Assembly (NCBI GenBank): GCA_022711765.1
Contig: JAKLEB010000001.1
Span: forward strand, 1,222,694-1,286,693
Length of the DNA stretch: 64,000 nt
Reading direction: 5' to 3'
DNA from: Candidatus Krumholzibacteriota bacterium
GTDB lineage: Bacteria; Krumholzibacteriota; Krumholzibacteriia; LZORAL124-64-63
The notes under the pieces are model-generated. The model worked only from the letters and a program-made list of their open reading frames with translations, was not told where the DNA came from and ran no database searches. How positions within the stretch are numbered: the first letter of the stretch is position 1; every line of letters begins with the position of its first letter. Positions 49,585-58,774 of this stretch are shown piece by piece. The position numbers and the translations under genes are program-made.

Positions 49585-50975
49585 TGACGAAGACCCTCGA
49601 CAAGGCTGCCCTCGTCGTGATCGGCGGCGGGCCCGGCGGCTACGCGGCGGCGTTCAAGGCCGCCGACCTCGGCCTCGACGTCACGCTCGTCGACCCGGCC
49701 GAGAACCCGGGCGGCGTCTGCCTGTATCGCGGCTGCATCCCGAGCAAGGCGCTCCTGCACGCGGCGAAGCTGGTCCGCGAGACCGAGGAGGCCGGAGCGA
49801 TGGGGCTCGCCTTCGCGCCGCCCGCGATCGACGTCGACAGGCTGCGCAGCTGGAAGGACGGCATCGTCGCCCAGCTCACCGGCGGCCTCGGCGGCAAGGT
49901 CAAGCAGAAGAAGATCCGGCACGTGCGAGGTCACGCGCGCTTCACGGGGCCGCGCGAGCTCGCGATCGAGCTCGTCGAGGGCGGTCAGGCGACGCTGGCC
50001 TTCGACCAGGCCATCCTCGCGAGCGGCTCGCGGCCGGCGCTGCCGCCGTTCGCGGGCGAGCTGAGCGAGCGCATCCTCGACAGCACCGGCGCCCTCGCGC
50101 TGGGTTCGGTGCCCGGATCGCTGCTCGTGATCGGCGGCGGCTACATCGGGCTCGAGCTGGGGTCGGTCTACGCGGCGCTCGGCTCGCGCGTCACCGTGAT
50201 CGAGATGCTGCCGCAGCTGATGACCGGCGCCGACCGCGACCTCGTCTCCCAGCTCAAGCGCCGCCTCGACGCGCAGTTCGAGACGATCCTCACGAGCACG
50301 AAGGTCCTGGCGCTCAAGGAGCAGAAGAACGGCGTCAAGGTCACCTTCGCGGACAAGAAGGGCGAGGAGACCAGCAAGCTCTTCGAGCAGGTGCTCGTCG
50401 CGGTGGGCCGGCGGCCCAACGTCGAGAACCTCGGGCTCGAGGCGGCCGGGGTCGCGCTCGAAGGCGGGTTCGTGAAGGTGGACGCCTTGCGCCGCACCAC
50501 GGCGGACGGGATCCTCGCGATCGGCGACGTCACGGGTCAACCCATGCTGGCACACAAGGCGACGCACGAGGGCCACGTGGCGGCCGCGGTCGCCGCGGGC
50601 AAGCCGGCGGCGTTCGAGCCGCGCGGCATCCCCGCCGTATGCTTCACCGATCCGGAGATCGCCTGGGTCGGCCTCACGGAGACCGAGGCCAAGGAAGAGA
50701 AGCGCGCGGTCAAGACGGCGAAGATCCCCTGGCGGAGCATCGGCCGCACGCTCACGCTCGGGCGCGACGACGGACTCACGAAGATCATCATCGACCCCGA
50801 GAACGACCGCGTGCTCGGCGTGGGCCTCGCCGGCCCCGGCGCGGGCGAGCTGATCGCCGAGGCGGCGCTCGCGATCGAGATGGCGGCGCGGTGGCAGGAC
50901 CTCGCGCTGACGATCCACCCGCATCCGACCCTGTCGGAGTCGATCATGGAGGCGGCGGAGACGTTCTTCAGTTAA
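49584..50975 (+). CDS. lpd: Dihydrolipoamide dehydrogenase (E3) of the second complex
   Basis: The 463-residue flavoprotein has GGGPGGYAAA, redox Cys46/Cys51 in GGVCLYRGCIPSK, GGGYIGLELG, AIGDVTGQPMLAHKAT and HPHPTLSES. It differs clearly from LpdA at 41118, so the two E3 enzymes are not a recent copy of each other. It ends the aceE operon; its last 8 nt overlap the end of the convergent gene at 50968. Confidence 0.95.
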   Translation: MTKTLDKAALVVIGGGPGGYAAAFKAADLGLDVTLVDPAENPGGVCLYRGCIPSKALLHAAKLVRETEEAGAMGLAFAPPAIDVDRLRSWKDGIVAQLTGGLGGKVKQKKIRHVRGHARFTGPRELAIELVEGGQATLAFDQAILASGSRPALPPFAGELSERILDSTGALALGSVPGSLLVIGGGYIGLELGSVYAALGSRVTVIEMLPQLMTGADRDLVSQLKRRLDAQFETILTSTKVLALKEQKNGVKVTFADKKGEETSKLFEQVLVAVGRRPNVENLGLEAAGVALEGGFVKVDALRRTTADGILAIGDVTGQPMLAHKATHEGHVAAAVAAGKPAAFEPRGIPAVCFTDPEIAWVGLTETEAKEEKRAVKTAKIPWRSIGRTLTLGRDDGLTKIIIDPENDRVLGVGLAGPGAGELIAEAALAIEMAARWQDLALTIHPHPTLSESIMEAAETFFS

Positions 50976-51987
50976 AGAGCCGCTTGACCGCGGTCCAGCT
51001 GTGGGGCTCGACCGGGGTCGTGAGGTTCAGGAAGAGCACGTAGTCGTATTCGTAGGTGGCGCCGTCCCAGAAGGTCTGGGAGCCGACCCAGATCCACACC
51101 AGCGAGCCAGGCCCACTCCAGGTGATGGACATCGTCGTCGGGCTGCATGGTAAAGTACTCACCACCTGGATTACGCCCAAACCGCAGTATTGAGGGCCAA
51201 TCTCGACGATGTACGAGCGTTCCTCGGCGTCTCCCGTGATTTCGAGTTCGCCGCTCTCCGGGATGATGACGTGGAACCAGTCTGTGTCGCGCGAACTCTG
51301 GCCGCTGGCGTTCAGGTAGTACCCTGACTTGCCGCAGAAGATCGGGCTCGTGATGTCCTGGAAGGGGTAATCAGGCGGCGTATTGCACCCACCGTTCCAG
51401 TGGTCGACGTAACCATCGACGATCGGCGGCTCCCCCTCCAGCGCGGCGCCAGCAGGGCACTCGAGGACGCAGGGAACGAACTCCTCGACGTAGCCTGTGT
51501 AGATGCCGTGGTCGCCTCCCCACCCGTCGATGACCAGGAAGTACTGCACGCCGCCGAAGACCGGGACGTTCTCGAGCCGCGACGTGTAATCGCCGTAGTA
51601 GAAATCGTCGTTGCAGGCGACCAGCGCGAGGTCCGAGTCGTAGATGTAGATCTTGGTGTCGAGCTCGGAACCGAACGTGTCGACAGTGATCCCGAAGTCG
51701 TCGTCGGGCGTGAACGTGTAGACGACGTCCGGCGACGTCGAGCCGGCGTACGGGCAGACCTCGTCGTAGTCGTTCGTGTAGCCCGTGGTCGTCCCGTCGA
51801 ATGTTGCCGGGATCGTGACCGCGACCGCGTCCGCGATGGTGTCGCCGCCCTGGCGCAGAACGTCACGATCGGGCGATGGCGGCGTATTCGGCACGGCCGG
51901 CTTGGCGGGACGCGTGACGCCGAGATCGTGGGCCGCAAGCGGCCAGGCGAGCGCGAGCAGGACCAGGTACAGCGCAGCGGCGCGCAT
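50968..51987 (-). CDS. Secreted PPC-like domain protein, paralog 1
   Basis: The 339-residue exported protein has a signal peptide (to about residue 20), a linker beginning HDLGVTRP, a PPC-like beta domain (about 45-135, with PDVVYTFTPDDDFGITVD and TKIYIYDSDLALVACNDDF), a second Cys-containing beta module and the C-terminal tail EPHSWTAVKRLFN. It is a close paralog of the gene at 53628. PPC domains accompany secreted enzymes, but no enzyme is attached here. The ATG has GAGGAG upstream. Confidence 0.8.
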   Translation of the reverse strand: MRAAALYLVLLALAWPLAAHDLGVTRPAKPAVPNTPPSPDRDVLRQGGDTIADAVAVTIPATFDGTTTGYTNDYDEVCPYAGSTSPDVVYTFTPDDDFGITVDTFGSELDTKIYIYDSDLALVACNDDFYYGDYTSRLENVPVFGGVQYFLVIDGWGGDHGIYTGYVEEFVPCVLECPAGAALEGEPPIVDGYVDHWNGGCNTPPDYPFQDITSPIFCGKSGYYLNASGQSSRDTDWFHVIIPESGELEITGDAEERSYIVEIGPQYCGLGVIQVVSTLPCSPTTMSITWSGPGSLVWIWVGSQTFWDGATYEYDYVLFLNLTTPVEPHSWTAVKRLFN

Positions 51988-52243
51988 GGTCGGTCTCCTC
52001 TCGAGCGGCAACACGACCGGGCGATGCAGCACCGGGCCGCAGGTCCCGGCGGCACCGTGGAACGCCGCGACCGCCGTGCGGCTCCTCCCCACAGCCGAGT
52101 GTACACCGTCCCGGCAGCGAGGTCCACGACGCCGCCTCTCCTGCCGGTCGGTCCGGCGCGGCGTGGTTGAGTACCCCCGTGACCACGCGCCCTCGGCGAC
52201 GAACGTCCACGTCCGCTCGCTGTACGTCCGGGCTGACTGGTCG

Positions 52244-53479
52244 CTAGCTCCGATCGTGACCCCCGCGCCGGCCGCGCCTTTCATGATCCTCGCGGTCCGC
52301 AGGCTCGCCCTGCTCGCCGCGTGTCCGCAGCCTCGGCGCCTTCTCGTGCGTGAACCGGTGGCAGCGCGAGCAGAGCGTCACCAGGTTGTCCGGCGCGTTG
52401 GTCCCGCCGCGATCGCGCGGCACCCGATGATGCACCTCGAGGAAGCGCGTCGCGCCGCAGCCCGGGGTCGTGCAGCGGTGGCCGTCGCGCGCGAGCACCT
52501 GCGCGCGCGTCGCTGGGGGAATCGACGAGCGGTTGGGCTTGACGCCATCGTGAACCCTGGCGTCGCAGGCCAGCGCCTCGGCCTGTGCCGTGGACAGGAC
52601 CTTCTCCCCCGCGCTGGTGATGACCGCGGACCGCCCGCAATCGGGGCAGCGGCGCACGATGATCTGAATACCCGGCAATGACTTACGAGAGTTGCGCCGG
52701 CGCAACTCGGGCTCCGCGGCGGACCTCGGAGCACTGGCCTCGGCAGCAGATCCGGCAGCCTCGATACCGGTCGCGTCATCGGCATCATCATCGACATCGG
52801 CAGCGCCCTCGACCAGCGTCGCGAGGCCGGCGAGCAGGATGTCCTCGCGGGTCGCGTCGCTCGGTACGAGGCGGAGCTTGCGCACGCGCTCGACGAGTCC
52901 CTCGAAGCGCGCGCGCTGCGGGCCGTCGAGACGCAACGTGAGGGTGGTCGGCGGGTCGGCCACGGCCGGCGCACCGGCGGGAGCCGGTGTCGCGTCCGGA
53001 CCCGTCTCGCCGCAAGCAAGCCCGAGCGACGGAGCCGCATTCGCGTCTCGTCGGCGCCTGGCCGCGGCCCGCGCCTGGCGGACCCGGACCTCGAGCTCGC
53101 GGCGGCCGACCTTGCTCGCGGTCGCGATCCAGCGCGTCTCGCTCGCCGACGTCGCCACCCGGGCGACCTGCTGCGCCTTGGTCCAGCCGAGCTCGCCCCG
53201 GACGACGGCCGCGCGCAAGCGCGGCAGACGCTCGAAACCGTCCGCGAGGCGCGCGAACTGGAAGTAGCGGTTGCGCGAGAAGCCCAGACCCTGGGTCGCG
53301 TAGAGCTCGAGGCTCGCGAACCCGAGATCCCGGAACAGAGAGCGGCGGGCGACCTCGGCGAACCACAGGACCGCGCATTCCTGCGCACGGTCGGTCGCCG
53401 CGATGGCCTGGCGGAGGGAGGCGTCGACCTTTGCCGCGGCGAGGCCGGGCGTGAAGGACGGGTAGTCGATGGCGGCCAT
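52244..53479 (-). CDS. HNH endonuclease-domain protein (DUF222-like)
   Basis: The 411-residue protein has a helical N-terminal part (about residues 1-150, DUF222-like, with LGFSRNRYFQFARL) and a C-terminal HNH domain: two CxxC zinc pairs (TPGC, CSRC), VHHRVPRDRGGTNAPDN and CHRFTHE. HNH proteins nick or cut DNA. A Lys/Arg-rich tail follows. It sits between the two nearly matching secreted paralogs, on the same strand. No mobile element is visible around it, so it could be a resident gene or the trace of an insertion. Confidence 0.85.
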   Translation of the reverse strand: MAAIDYPSFTPGLAAAKVDASLRQAIAATDRAQECAVLWFAEVARRSLFRDLGFASLELYATQGLGFSRNRYFQFARLADGFERLPRLRAAVVRGELGWTKAQQVARVATSASETRWIATASKVGRRELEVRVRQARAAARRRRDANAAPSLGLACGETGPDATPAPAGAPAVADPPTTLTLRLDGPQRARFEGLVERVRKLRLVPSDATREDILLAGLATLVEGAADVDDDADDATGIEAAGSAAEASAPRSAAEPELRRRNSRKSLPGIQIIVRRCPDCGRSAVITSAGEKVLSTAQAEALACDARVHDGVKPNRSSIPPATRAQVLARDGHRCTTPGCGATRFLEVHHRVPRDRGGTNAPDNLVTLCSRCHRFTHEKAPRLRTRGEQGEPADREDHERRGRRGGHDRS

Positions 53480-53627
53480 GGTGGGACGCGCATTCTGGGA
53501 GGAGGTCGGGGGAGGACGATGGCGAATATAACGCGAAAACCCGGCCGGCGCAAGGTCGATACTCAGTGGTCGATGGATCTGCCCTCCGCGAGTGCCTTGG
53601 CGTCGAGCGCAGCGCCGGGAAAAGGTT

Positions 53628-54638
53628 CTAATCGAAGAGCCGCTTGACGCTGGTCCAGGTCTGGCGCTCGACCGGGACGGGCAGGTTCAGCCAGAGGACG
53701 TAGTCGTACTCGTAGGTGGCGCCGTCCCAGAAGTGCTGCGGGCCGACCCAGTACCAGATGAGCGAACCGGGAGTGCCGGTGATGGTCATCGTGGCCTGGG
53801 TGCAGGGTCCGATCAGCACGTTCTCGTATACCCCCATGTTGCAGTTCAGCGGAAGTTCGAACGTATACGAAGCCTCCTCCGCATCGCCCGTGATCTCGAG
53901 CACGCCGCCCTCGGGGATGAGGATGTGGAACCAGTCCGTGTCGCGAGAGAAGCCGCCGCTGGCGCTCAGGTAATAGCCCGACTTGCCGCAGAAGACCGGG
54001 CTCGTAATGTCCTGGAAGGGGTAATCCGGCGACGTGTTGCAGCCGCCGTTCCAGTGGTCGACGTAGCCATCGACGATGGGCGGCTCCCCCTCCAGAGCGG
54101 CGCCGGCCGGGCACTCGAGGATGCACGGCACGAAGATCTCGATGTAGCCCGTGTACGTGCCAGCCTCGCCGCCGTACCCGTCGATGACGAGGTAGTACTG
54201 CACGCCGCCTGCGACCGCGACGTTTTCGAGCCGCGACGTGTAATCGTCGTAGAAGTCGTCGTTGCAGGCGACCAGCGCGAGGTCTGAATCATAGATGTAG
54301 ATCTTGGTGTCGAGCTCTGAACCGAACATGTCGACCGTGATCCCGAAGTCTTCGTCGGGCGTGAAGGTGTAGACGACGTCCGGCGACGTCGAGCCGCTGT
54401 AGGGACAGACCTCGTCGTAGTCGTTGGTGTAGCCCACGGTCGTGCCATCGAAGGTGGCGGAGATCTCGATCGCGACGGCGTCCGCGATCGTGTCGCCGCC
54501 CTGGCGCAGGATATCGGGGTCGGGCGGCGGCGGCGTGAACCGCGCCGCGGGCTTGTCCGGACGCGTGGCGCCCAGATCATGCCCCGCGACCGCCGACGCG
54601 AGGGCGAGCATCGCCAGGATCACCGTGACGTCGCGCAT
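53628..54638 (-). CDS. Secreted PPC-like domain protein, paralog 2
   Basis: The 336-residue protein has the same architecture as the gene at 50968: signal peptide, HDLGATRP linker, PPC-like domain, Cys-containing module and the tail ERQTWTSVKRLFD. Over the 83 residues from GGDTIADAVA to the VACNDDF end I count 7 differences from paralog 1. Tandem duplication is the simplest origin. The ATG has GAGGGGG upstream. Confidence 0.8.
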   Translation of the reverse strand: MRDVTVILAMLALASAVAGHDLGATRPDKPAARFTPPPPDPDILRQGGDTIADAVAIEISATFDGTTVGYTNDYDEVCPYSGSTSPDVVYTFTPDEDFGITVDMFGSELDTKIYIYDSDLALVACNDDFYDDYTSRLENVAVAGGVQYYLVIDGYGGEAGTYTGYIEIFVPCILECPAGAALEGEPPIVDGYVDHWNGGCNTSPDYPFQDITSPVFCGKSGYYLSASGGFSRDTDWFHILIPEGGVLEITGDAEEASYTFELPLNCNMGVYENVLIGPCTQATMTITGTPGSLIWYWVGPQHFWDGATYEYDYVLWLNLPVPVERQTWTSVKRLFD

Positions 54639-54957
54639 GGTCAGCCCCCTCTCGACCGGCGAATCAACCGGGCGACGCAACACCCAGGTGCGGTTCCTGG
54701 CGGAACCGGGAAGACGCGCGACGATCGTGCGGCTGCTCGCCTCCGGGATTGTACACCCTCGCGACATGAGAGTCCATGGCTCCGGTCTTCCCTCTTCGCC
54801 GGACCGCGAGTTCCCGCCTGGCGCGGCGCACGCGGCGTCCGTTTGCATCCGCCTCGCCCCCGCGCACACTCCAGCGCCGGCAATCGTCCTCGCACACGCA
54901 CGACGGGCCCGACCGTGGTGGTCGGGCCCGTCGTGTGTGTGCGAGGACGGTTCCGCG
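54639..54957. other. Gap between paralog 2 and the M4 protease gene
   Basis: About 320 nt without a gene. The left part is the promoter side of paralog 2 and resembles the region upstream of paralog 1 (CGTGCGGCT and TGTACACC occur in both). The right part is the long hairpin listed separately. Small open frames here have no recognisable product. Confidence 0.6.
54886..54948 (-). terminator. 29-bp hairpin, terminator of the M4 protease gene
   Basis: Arms 54886-54914 and 54920-54948 pair over 29 bp with one G-T pair and a 5-nt loop. It begins about 10 nt past the M4 stop codon on the minus strand. It is much longer than the other terminators here. Confidence 0.65.
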
Positions 54958-57819
54958 CTATTGCACGATCACCATCTTCTTCGTCTCCACGAATCCGCTA
55001 CCCGTCAGCTTGTAGAAGTACAGGCCCGAACTCACCCGGCGGCCGCTGTCGTCGCGGCCCTCCCAGGTGCGGGAGTAGCGGCCCGCCGGCAGGCTGCCCT
55101 GCGCGAGCGTGCGGATCTTGCGGCCGCTGACGTCGAAGATCGCCAGGGTCACCGTGCCCGCGTCGGCCGGTACGTCGAACGCGATCGTAGTGGCAGGGTT
55201 GAACGGATTCGGCGCGTTCTGCGCGAGCGCGAAGCGCGTCGGCGCCAGCGCGTCGGGCGCGCCGGTCACGTCGAGGTCGCAGTCGAAGTCCGCGATGTCG
55301 TAGAGGGCCCAGTAGTTCAGGCTGCCCGTGCCGTTGGCGCCGCCGTCCCGGATCCGTAGCGTCCAGTCGCCGTCCAGCGGCTCGCCGATGAAGCGGTCGA
55401 ACGACTGGCCCGGGGTGAGCGTGAGCGGGTAGTTGCCGATGATGTTGTCGGCCGACCCGCCCGAGAACAGGTGCAGGTAGGCGAGCGTACCCGACGGCGA
55501 GACCAGGATCAGCACGAGGTCGCCGATGTACGTATGCGTGACGTTGATGTCCATGTTGAGGCCCGCGGACACCGTCGCGCCCGTGCCGGCGATGGTGATG
55601 ACGCTGTAGATCGTGGTCCCGTCGTTATCGGGCAGCGGGACGTAGGGCGTCTGGATGCCGTACCCGCCGACCGGCACGCCGGTGAAGAGCTGCAGGTGAC
55701 GGTTCACGACCGCCGGCGAACCGCCGGCCGTGTAGCTCACCTGCAGGTTGAAGGTGATCAGGGTGCCGCACGGGACGTCCGCCGCCACCGAGAACTCGTA
55801 GTCGACGTTGCCGGTCGCCACGCCGCTCACCGGCAGGTCGGCGAACGTCGCCGAGTTCTGCGTGACCGTGACGCCGTCGATCGCGGTCGAGAGGACGGCG
55901 CTCACGTTGGTCGCGCCGGCGAGGCCGCTGTTGCTGAGCGTGACGCTGACGTCGACCGACTCGTTCGGGTCGGCGGCGCCGTTGCCCGACGGCTCGGCCG
56001 TGATCGTGAAGGCGTCGACGCCGATCGCCGGCAAGGGCGCGAGGATGATGTTGTGGACGAGGAACTTCTGGACGAGCACCTCGGCGTGCGGCCCCGACGG
56101 CTGCAGCTCCTGCGCGGTGGCGATGATGACGTTCGCGAGGTCGCGCATCTTCAGGCCGCTGCCCAGGCCGAACTGCGATTCGAGCATGATCTGGTCGACC
56201 GATTCGCGCGTCTGGCCGTGCGTCTCGACGAGCGTCCGCAGCGACTGGTAGATCGGCGTGCTCCACAGCTCGTCCGACCAGTAGCCGCCGGGGATCTGCT
56301 GGTGGGCCTGGTAGTAGGTCGAATGGACGTACTGCGCGCCGGTGGCGTTCAGGATGCGGCCGGCCCAGCACTGGTTGCCCGAGCCGTGGCCGTCCCAGCT
56401 GTAGATCCAGTCCGGGCGATACAGCGGACCGTTCGGTGTGGAGTAGCTGTACGAGGCGCCCCAGTAGTCGCCGAAGCCCTCGCCCATGGCGCCGGTGTCG
56501 CCGCCGGACCAGCTGTTGTTGATGTCGTGGTTGATGGCATGACCGTACTCGTGCAGGATCACGTCGGCGTCCTCGTTGTCGTCGACGCAGCCGTGGCCGA
56601 AGGTGAGCCGGTTGGTGCCGGGATAGTAGGCCGAGTTGTCGGCGCCGCCGAAACCGTCGGTGTCGGCGCCGATCGAACCGTACTGGATGCCCGTCGCGCC
56701 GACGAAGCCCAGCGACTGCATGTAGCGCTGGTTCTGGTCGAGCTGGAAGTAGGTCATCGCGTCGTTGAACGAGTTGTTGCCGCGCAGGCGGACCCAGTTG
56801 CCGTCCGGCGTGGTGCTCGGCGGGGTGGCCGGCGAATCCCAGTCGAGGATGTTGACCCAGGGACCGTTCAGGCGATAGACCGTTCCGTCGAATGCGATGT
56901 CGAGCAGGGTCCGTGTGTAGTAGGCGGCCGTGAAGGCGGACGCCGGCGACCCGTCCTGCAGGCTGTCGAGGCGCAAGGTCGTGCGCGGATCGGGATCGAA
57001 GACGACGCCGCTGCCGGTGGCGCGGCTCGCGGGAGATGCGAGGTCGCCGGCGCGCTCTAGCTCGCGCGCGGCCACGGCGGCGAAGGCAGCCGGCCTGTAG
57101 GCGAGGGGACCCTGGTGCTCGGCGATGCGCTCGGCGAGCGGCCGGTCCGTCTCGTCCGTCTTGAAGCGGACCACGCGGGTATCGGCGAGCTCCACGACCT
57201 GGCCCGTCTGGGCGTCGACGCGCACCTGCCAGGCGCCGTCCGGGCCGTCGAGGTCCAGGTCCACGAGCCAGTTCAGGCGGAACGCAGCTCCCTCGGGCGT
57301 GTACACGAGGCGGGCGCGCGGCGCCGACCGCAGCTCTCCGTACGCGCGGACGTGGCGCCAGGCCACGTCGTAGGCCGCCTCCTGGTCGAGGGTCGGCTGC
57401 GCCAGGGCCGCGTCCTCGTCGGCCACCGGGTACGTGTTGTTGAAGGCCCGCAGGACTCGCCCGTCGCGCTTGGCGATCGAGACGATGGCCTCGGCCTTGT
57501 CGACCGGGATGCCGCCCAGCATCTGCTGGAACCGGACATGGCGGGCGAGGAGGCTCTCGCGTTCGCCCGCGAGGGTCAGGTTCGCGAGGTCGGCGGGCAG
57601 ACCGAAATCGGCCGCGCGCGCCTCGAGGAACGCGCGCGCGGTGCCCTCGGTGGTCGTGCCGAGAATCGCCGGCCATTCGGGGTCGACCACGATCTTGAAC
57701 GTGGTCCGGTGATCCTGGTGCCGGGTGTCCAGCGGGACGTCGACCGCGAGCGCGGCGCCCGCGCCGGCGGCGAGCGCGAAGAGCGCGGCGCAGAGAACGG
57801 CGGTAATGAGGCGATTCAT
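54958..57819 (-). CDS. Secreted M4/fungalysin-type metalloprotease with P domain and sorting-like C-terminus
   Basis: The 953-residue protease has a signal peptide, a propeptide with FTP-like and PepSY-like regions (about 30-250), and a catalytic domain with zinc motif HEYGH (423-427) and a third ligand Glu in GEGFGDYWG. After a CARDB-like domain it has a proprotein-convertase P domain (NMDINVTHTYIGDLVLIL, GEPLDGDWTLRIRDGG) and a FlgD/T9SS-type tail starting ALAQNAPNPFNP and ending VETKKMVIVQ. It should digest protein outside the cell. AAGGAGA precedes the ATG. Confidence 0.92.
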   Translation of the reverse strand: MNRLITAVLCAALFALAAGAGAALAVDVPLDTRHQDHRTTFKIVVDPEWPAILGTTTEGTARAFLEARAADFGLPADLANLTLAGERESLLARHVRFQQMLGGIPVDKAEAIVSIAKRDGRVLRAFNNTYPVADEDAALAQPTLDQEAAYDVAWRHVRAYGELRSAPRARLVYTPEGAAFRLNWLVDLDLDGPDGAWQVRVDAQTGQVVELADTRVVRFKTDETDRPLAERIAEHQGPLAYRPAAFAAVAARELERAGDLASPASRATGSGVVFDPDPRTTLRLDSLQDGSPASAFTAAYYTRTLLDIAFDGTVYRLNGPWVNILDWDSPATPPSTTPDGNWVRLRGNNSFNDAMTYFQLDQNQRYMQSLGFVGATGIQYGSIGADTDGFGGADNSAYYPGTNRLTFGHGCVDDNEDADVILHEYGHAINHDINNSWSGGDTGAMGEGFGDYWGASYSYSTPNGPLYRPDWIYSWDGHGSGNQCWAGRILNATGAQYVHSTYYQAHQQIPGGYWSDELWSTPIYQSLRTLVETHGQTRESVDQIMLESQFGLGSGLKMRDLANVIIATAQELQPSGPHAEVLVQKFLVHNIILAPLPAIGVDAFTITAEPSGNGAADPNESVDVSVTLSNSGLAGATNVSAVLSTAIDGVTVTQNSATFADLPVSGVATGNVDYEFSVAADVPCGTLITFNLQVSYTAGGSPAVVNRHLQLFTGVPVGGYGIQTPYVPLPDNDGTTIYSVITIAGTGATVSAGLNMDINVTHTYIGDLVLILVSPSGTLAYLHLFSGGSADNIIGNYPLTLTPGQSFDRFIGEPLDGDWTLRIRDGGANGTGSLNYWALYDIADFDCDLDVTGAPDALAPTRFALAQNAPNPFNPATTIAFDVPADAGTVTLAIFDVSGRKIRTLAQGSLPAGRYSRTWEGRDDSGRRVSSGLYFYKLTGSGFVETKKMVIVQ

Positions 57820-57992
57820 CGGCTTCTCCTTAGCGCGACAGGTTACGGACGCGAACTCGCGGGGTCGGCGGGTCGCGGACAGCCCGACGAGCGCCGCCGC
57901 TCAACGAGGCGGCGGCGTCAGATCAGCTAATATGATATCACAATTCGGTAGATTCTGGCACGCACTGTCGAGAACGTGCGCCCGGAACGGCC

Positions 57993-58634
57993 TCAACGAA
58001 GACTGAAACGGTAGGGGACCGCGACCCAACAGGGGACGGGCTGTTCCCGCTGGGTTCCCGGCTCGAAGACCAGCCTCCGGGCGGCGGCGAGCGCCGGCCT
58101 GTCCACGAGCGGGTGCACCCCTTTCAGGAGCTCGACCCTGGTCACGGTGCCGTCGACGTCCACCAGCACCTTGACGATCACGGTCCCCTGCAGACCTGCC
58201 AGGCGCGCCATCTCCGGGTAGTCGGCGGGGGCGCTGCGCACGAGCCGCGGCGTCCGGGAGCTCGCCACGAACGGCTCGGGCGGGGCGGGCTCGGTCCAGG
58301 ATCCCGCGCCGGTCGGGATCGCGATGAGTTTCTCGTACTCGGTCACCTCGGGAGCGCCCGGGTCGAGTTCGGCGACGGGAACCACCGTCAGCAGGGGCGG
58401 GGGCGCCGGCTGCTCGTTCAGCGGAGCGACCGGCGGCGCCTCCAGCTCGATCTCGACGACCCGGATCTCCTCTTGGCGCAACCGGTAGGGGGTGGGCCGG
58501 TACTCGGGGACGACCAGCGCGGCGACCACGACCACGGTCAGGGCCCCGATCACGGACCAGCGCAGGGTCTCCGCATACTGTCGCTTGAAGAGATCGTTGG
58601 CGGTCGGTGCGCGAGCGCAGGCGAGGGCGGACAC
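57993..58634 (-). CDS. tonB: TonB-like energy transducer
   Basis: The 213-residue protein has a cytoplasmic start, one transmembrane helix (about residues 25-43), a Pro/Glu-rich stretch and a C-terminal TonB domain (YPEMARLAGLQGTVIVKVLV, VEPG-type end with VPYRFSLR). TonB links the proton motive force to outer-membrane transporters. No ExbB/ExbD or receptor gene lies in the window. An ATG two codons upstream touches the GGAGG directly; the GTG used here is 6 nt after it, so I chose the GTG. Confidence 0.88.
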   Translation of the reverse strand: MSALACARAPTANDLFKRQYAETLRWSVIGALTVVVVAALVVPEYRPTPYRLRQEEIRVVEIELEAPPVAPLNEQPAPPPLLTVVPVAELDPGAPEVTEYEKLIAIPTGAGSWTEPAPPEPFVASSRTPRLVRSAPADYPEMARLAGLQGTVIVKVLVDVDGTVTRVELLKGVHPLVDRPALAAARRLVFEPGTQREQPVPCWVAVPYRFSLR

Positions 58635-58774
58635 GGGCATCCTCCCGGAGATGTGGGGAGGCGGAGCCCGCGGCGCCGGCAGGGATCGCGACCGGCTGGG
58701 AGGCGACGGCGCCGGGGCTTGCCTGACGCAAAGGAATCCGCGTCCCGCAGTCAAGTTCCCCGCTCAGGTCGCGT

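Noticed and set aside
53200-53500. HNH gene as part of a homing intron or insertion sequence
   Set aside because: No intron structure, terminal repeats or target duplications are visible; left as a plain gene.
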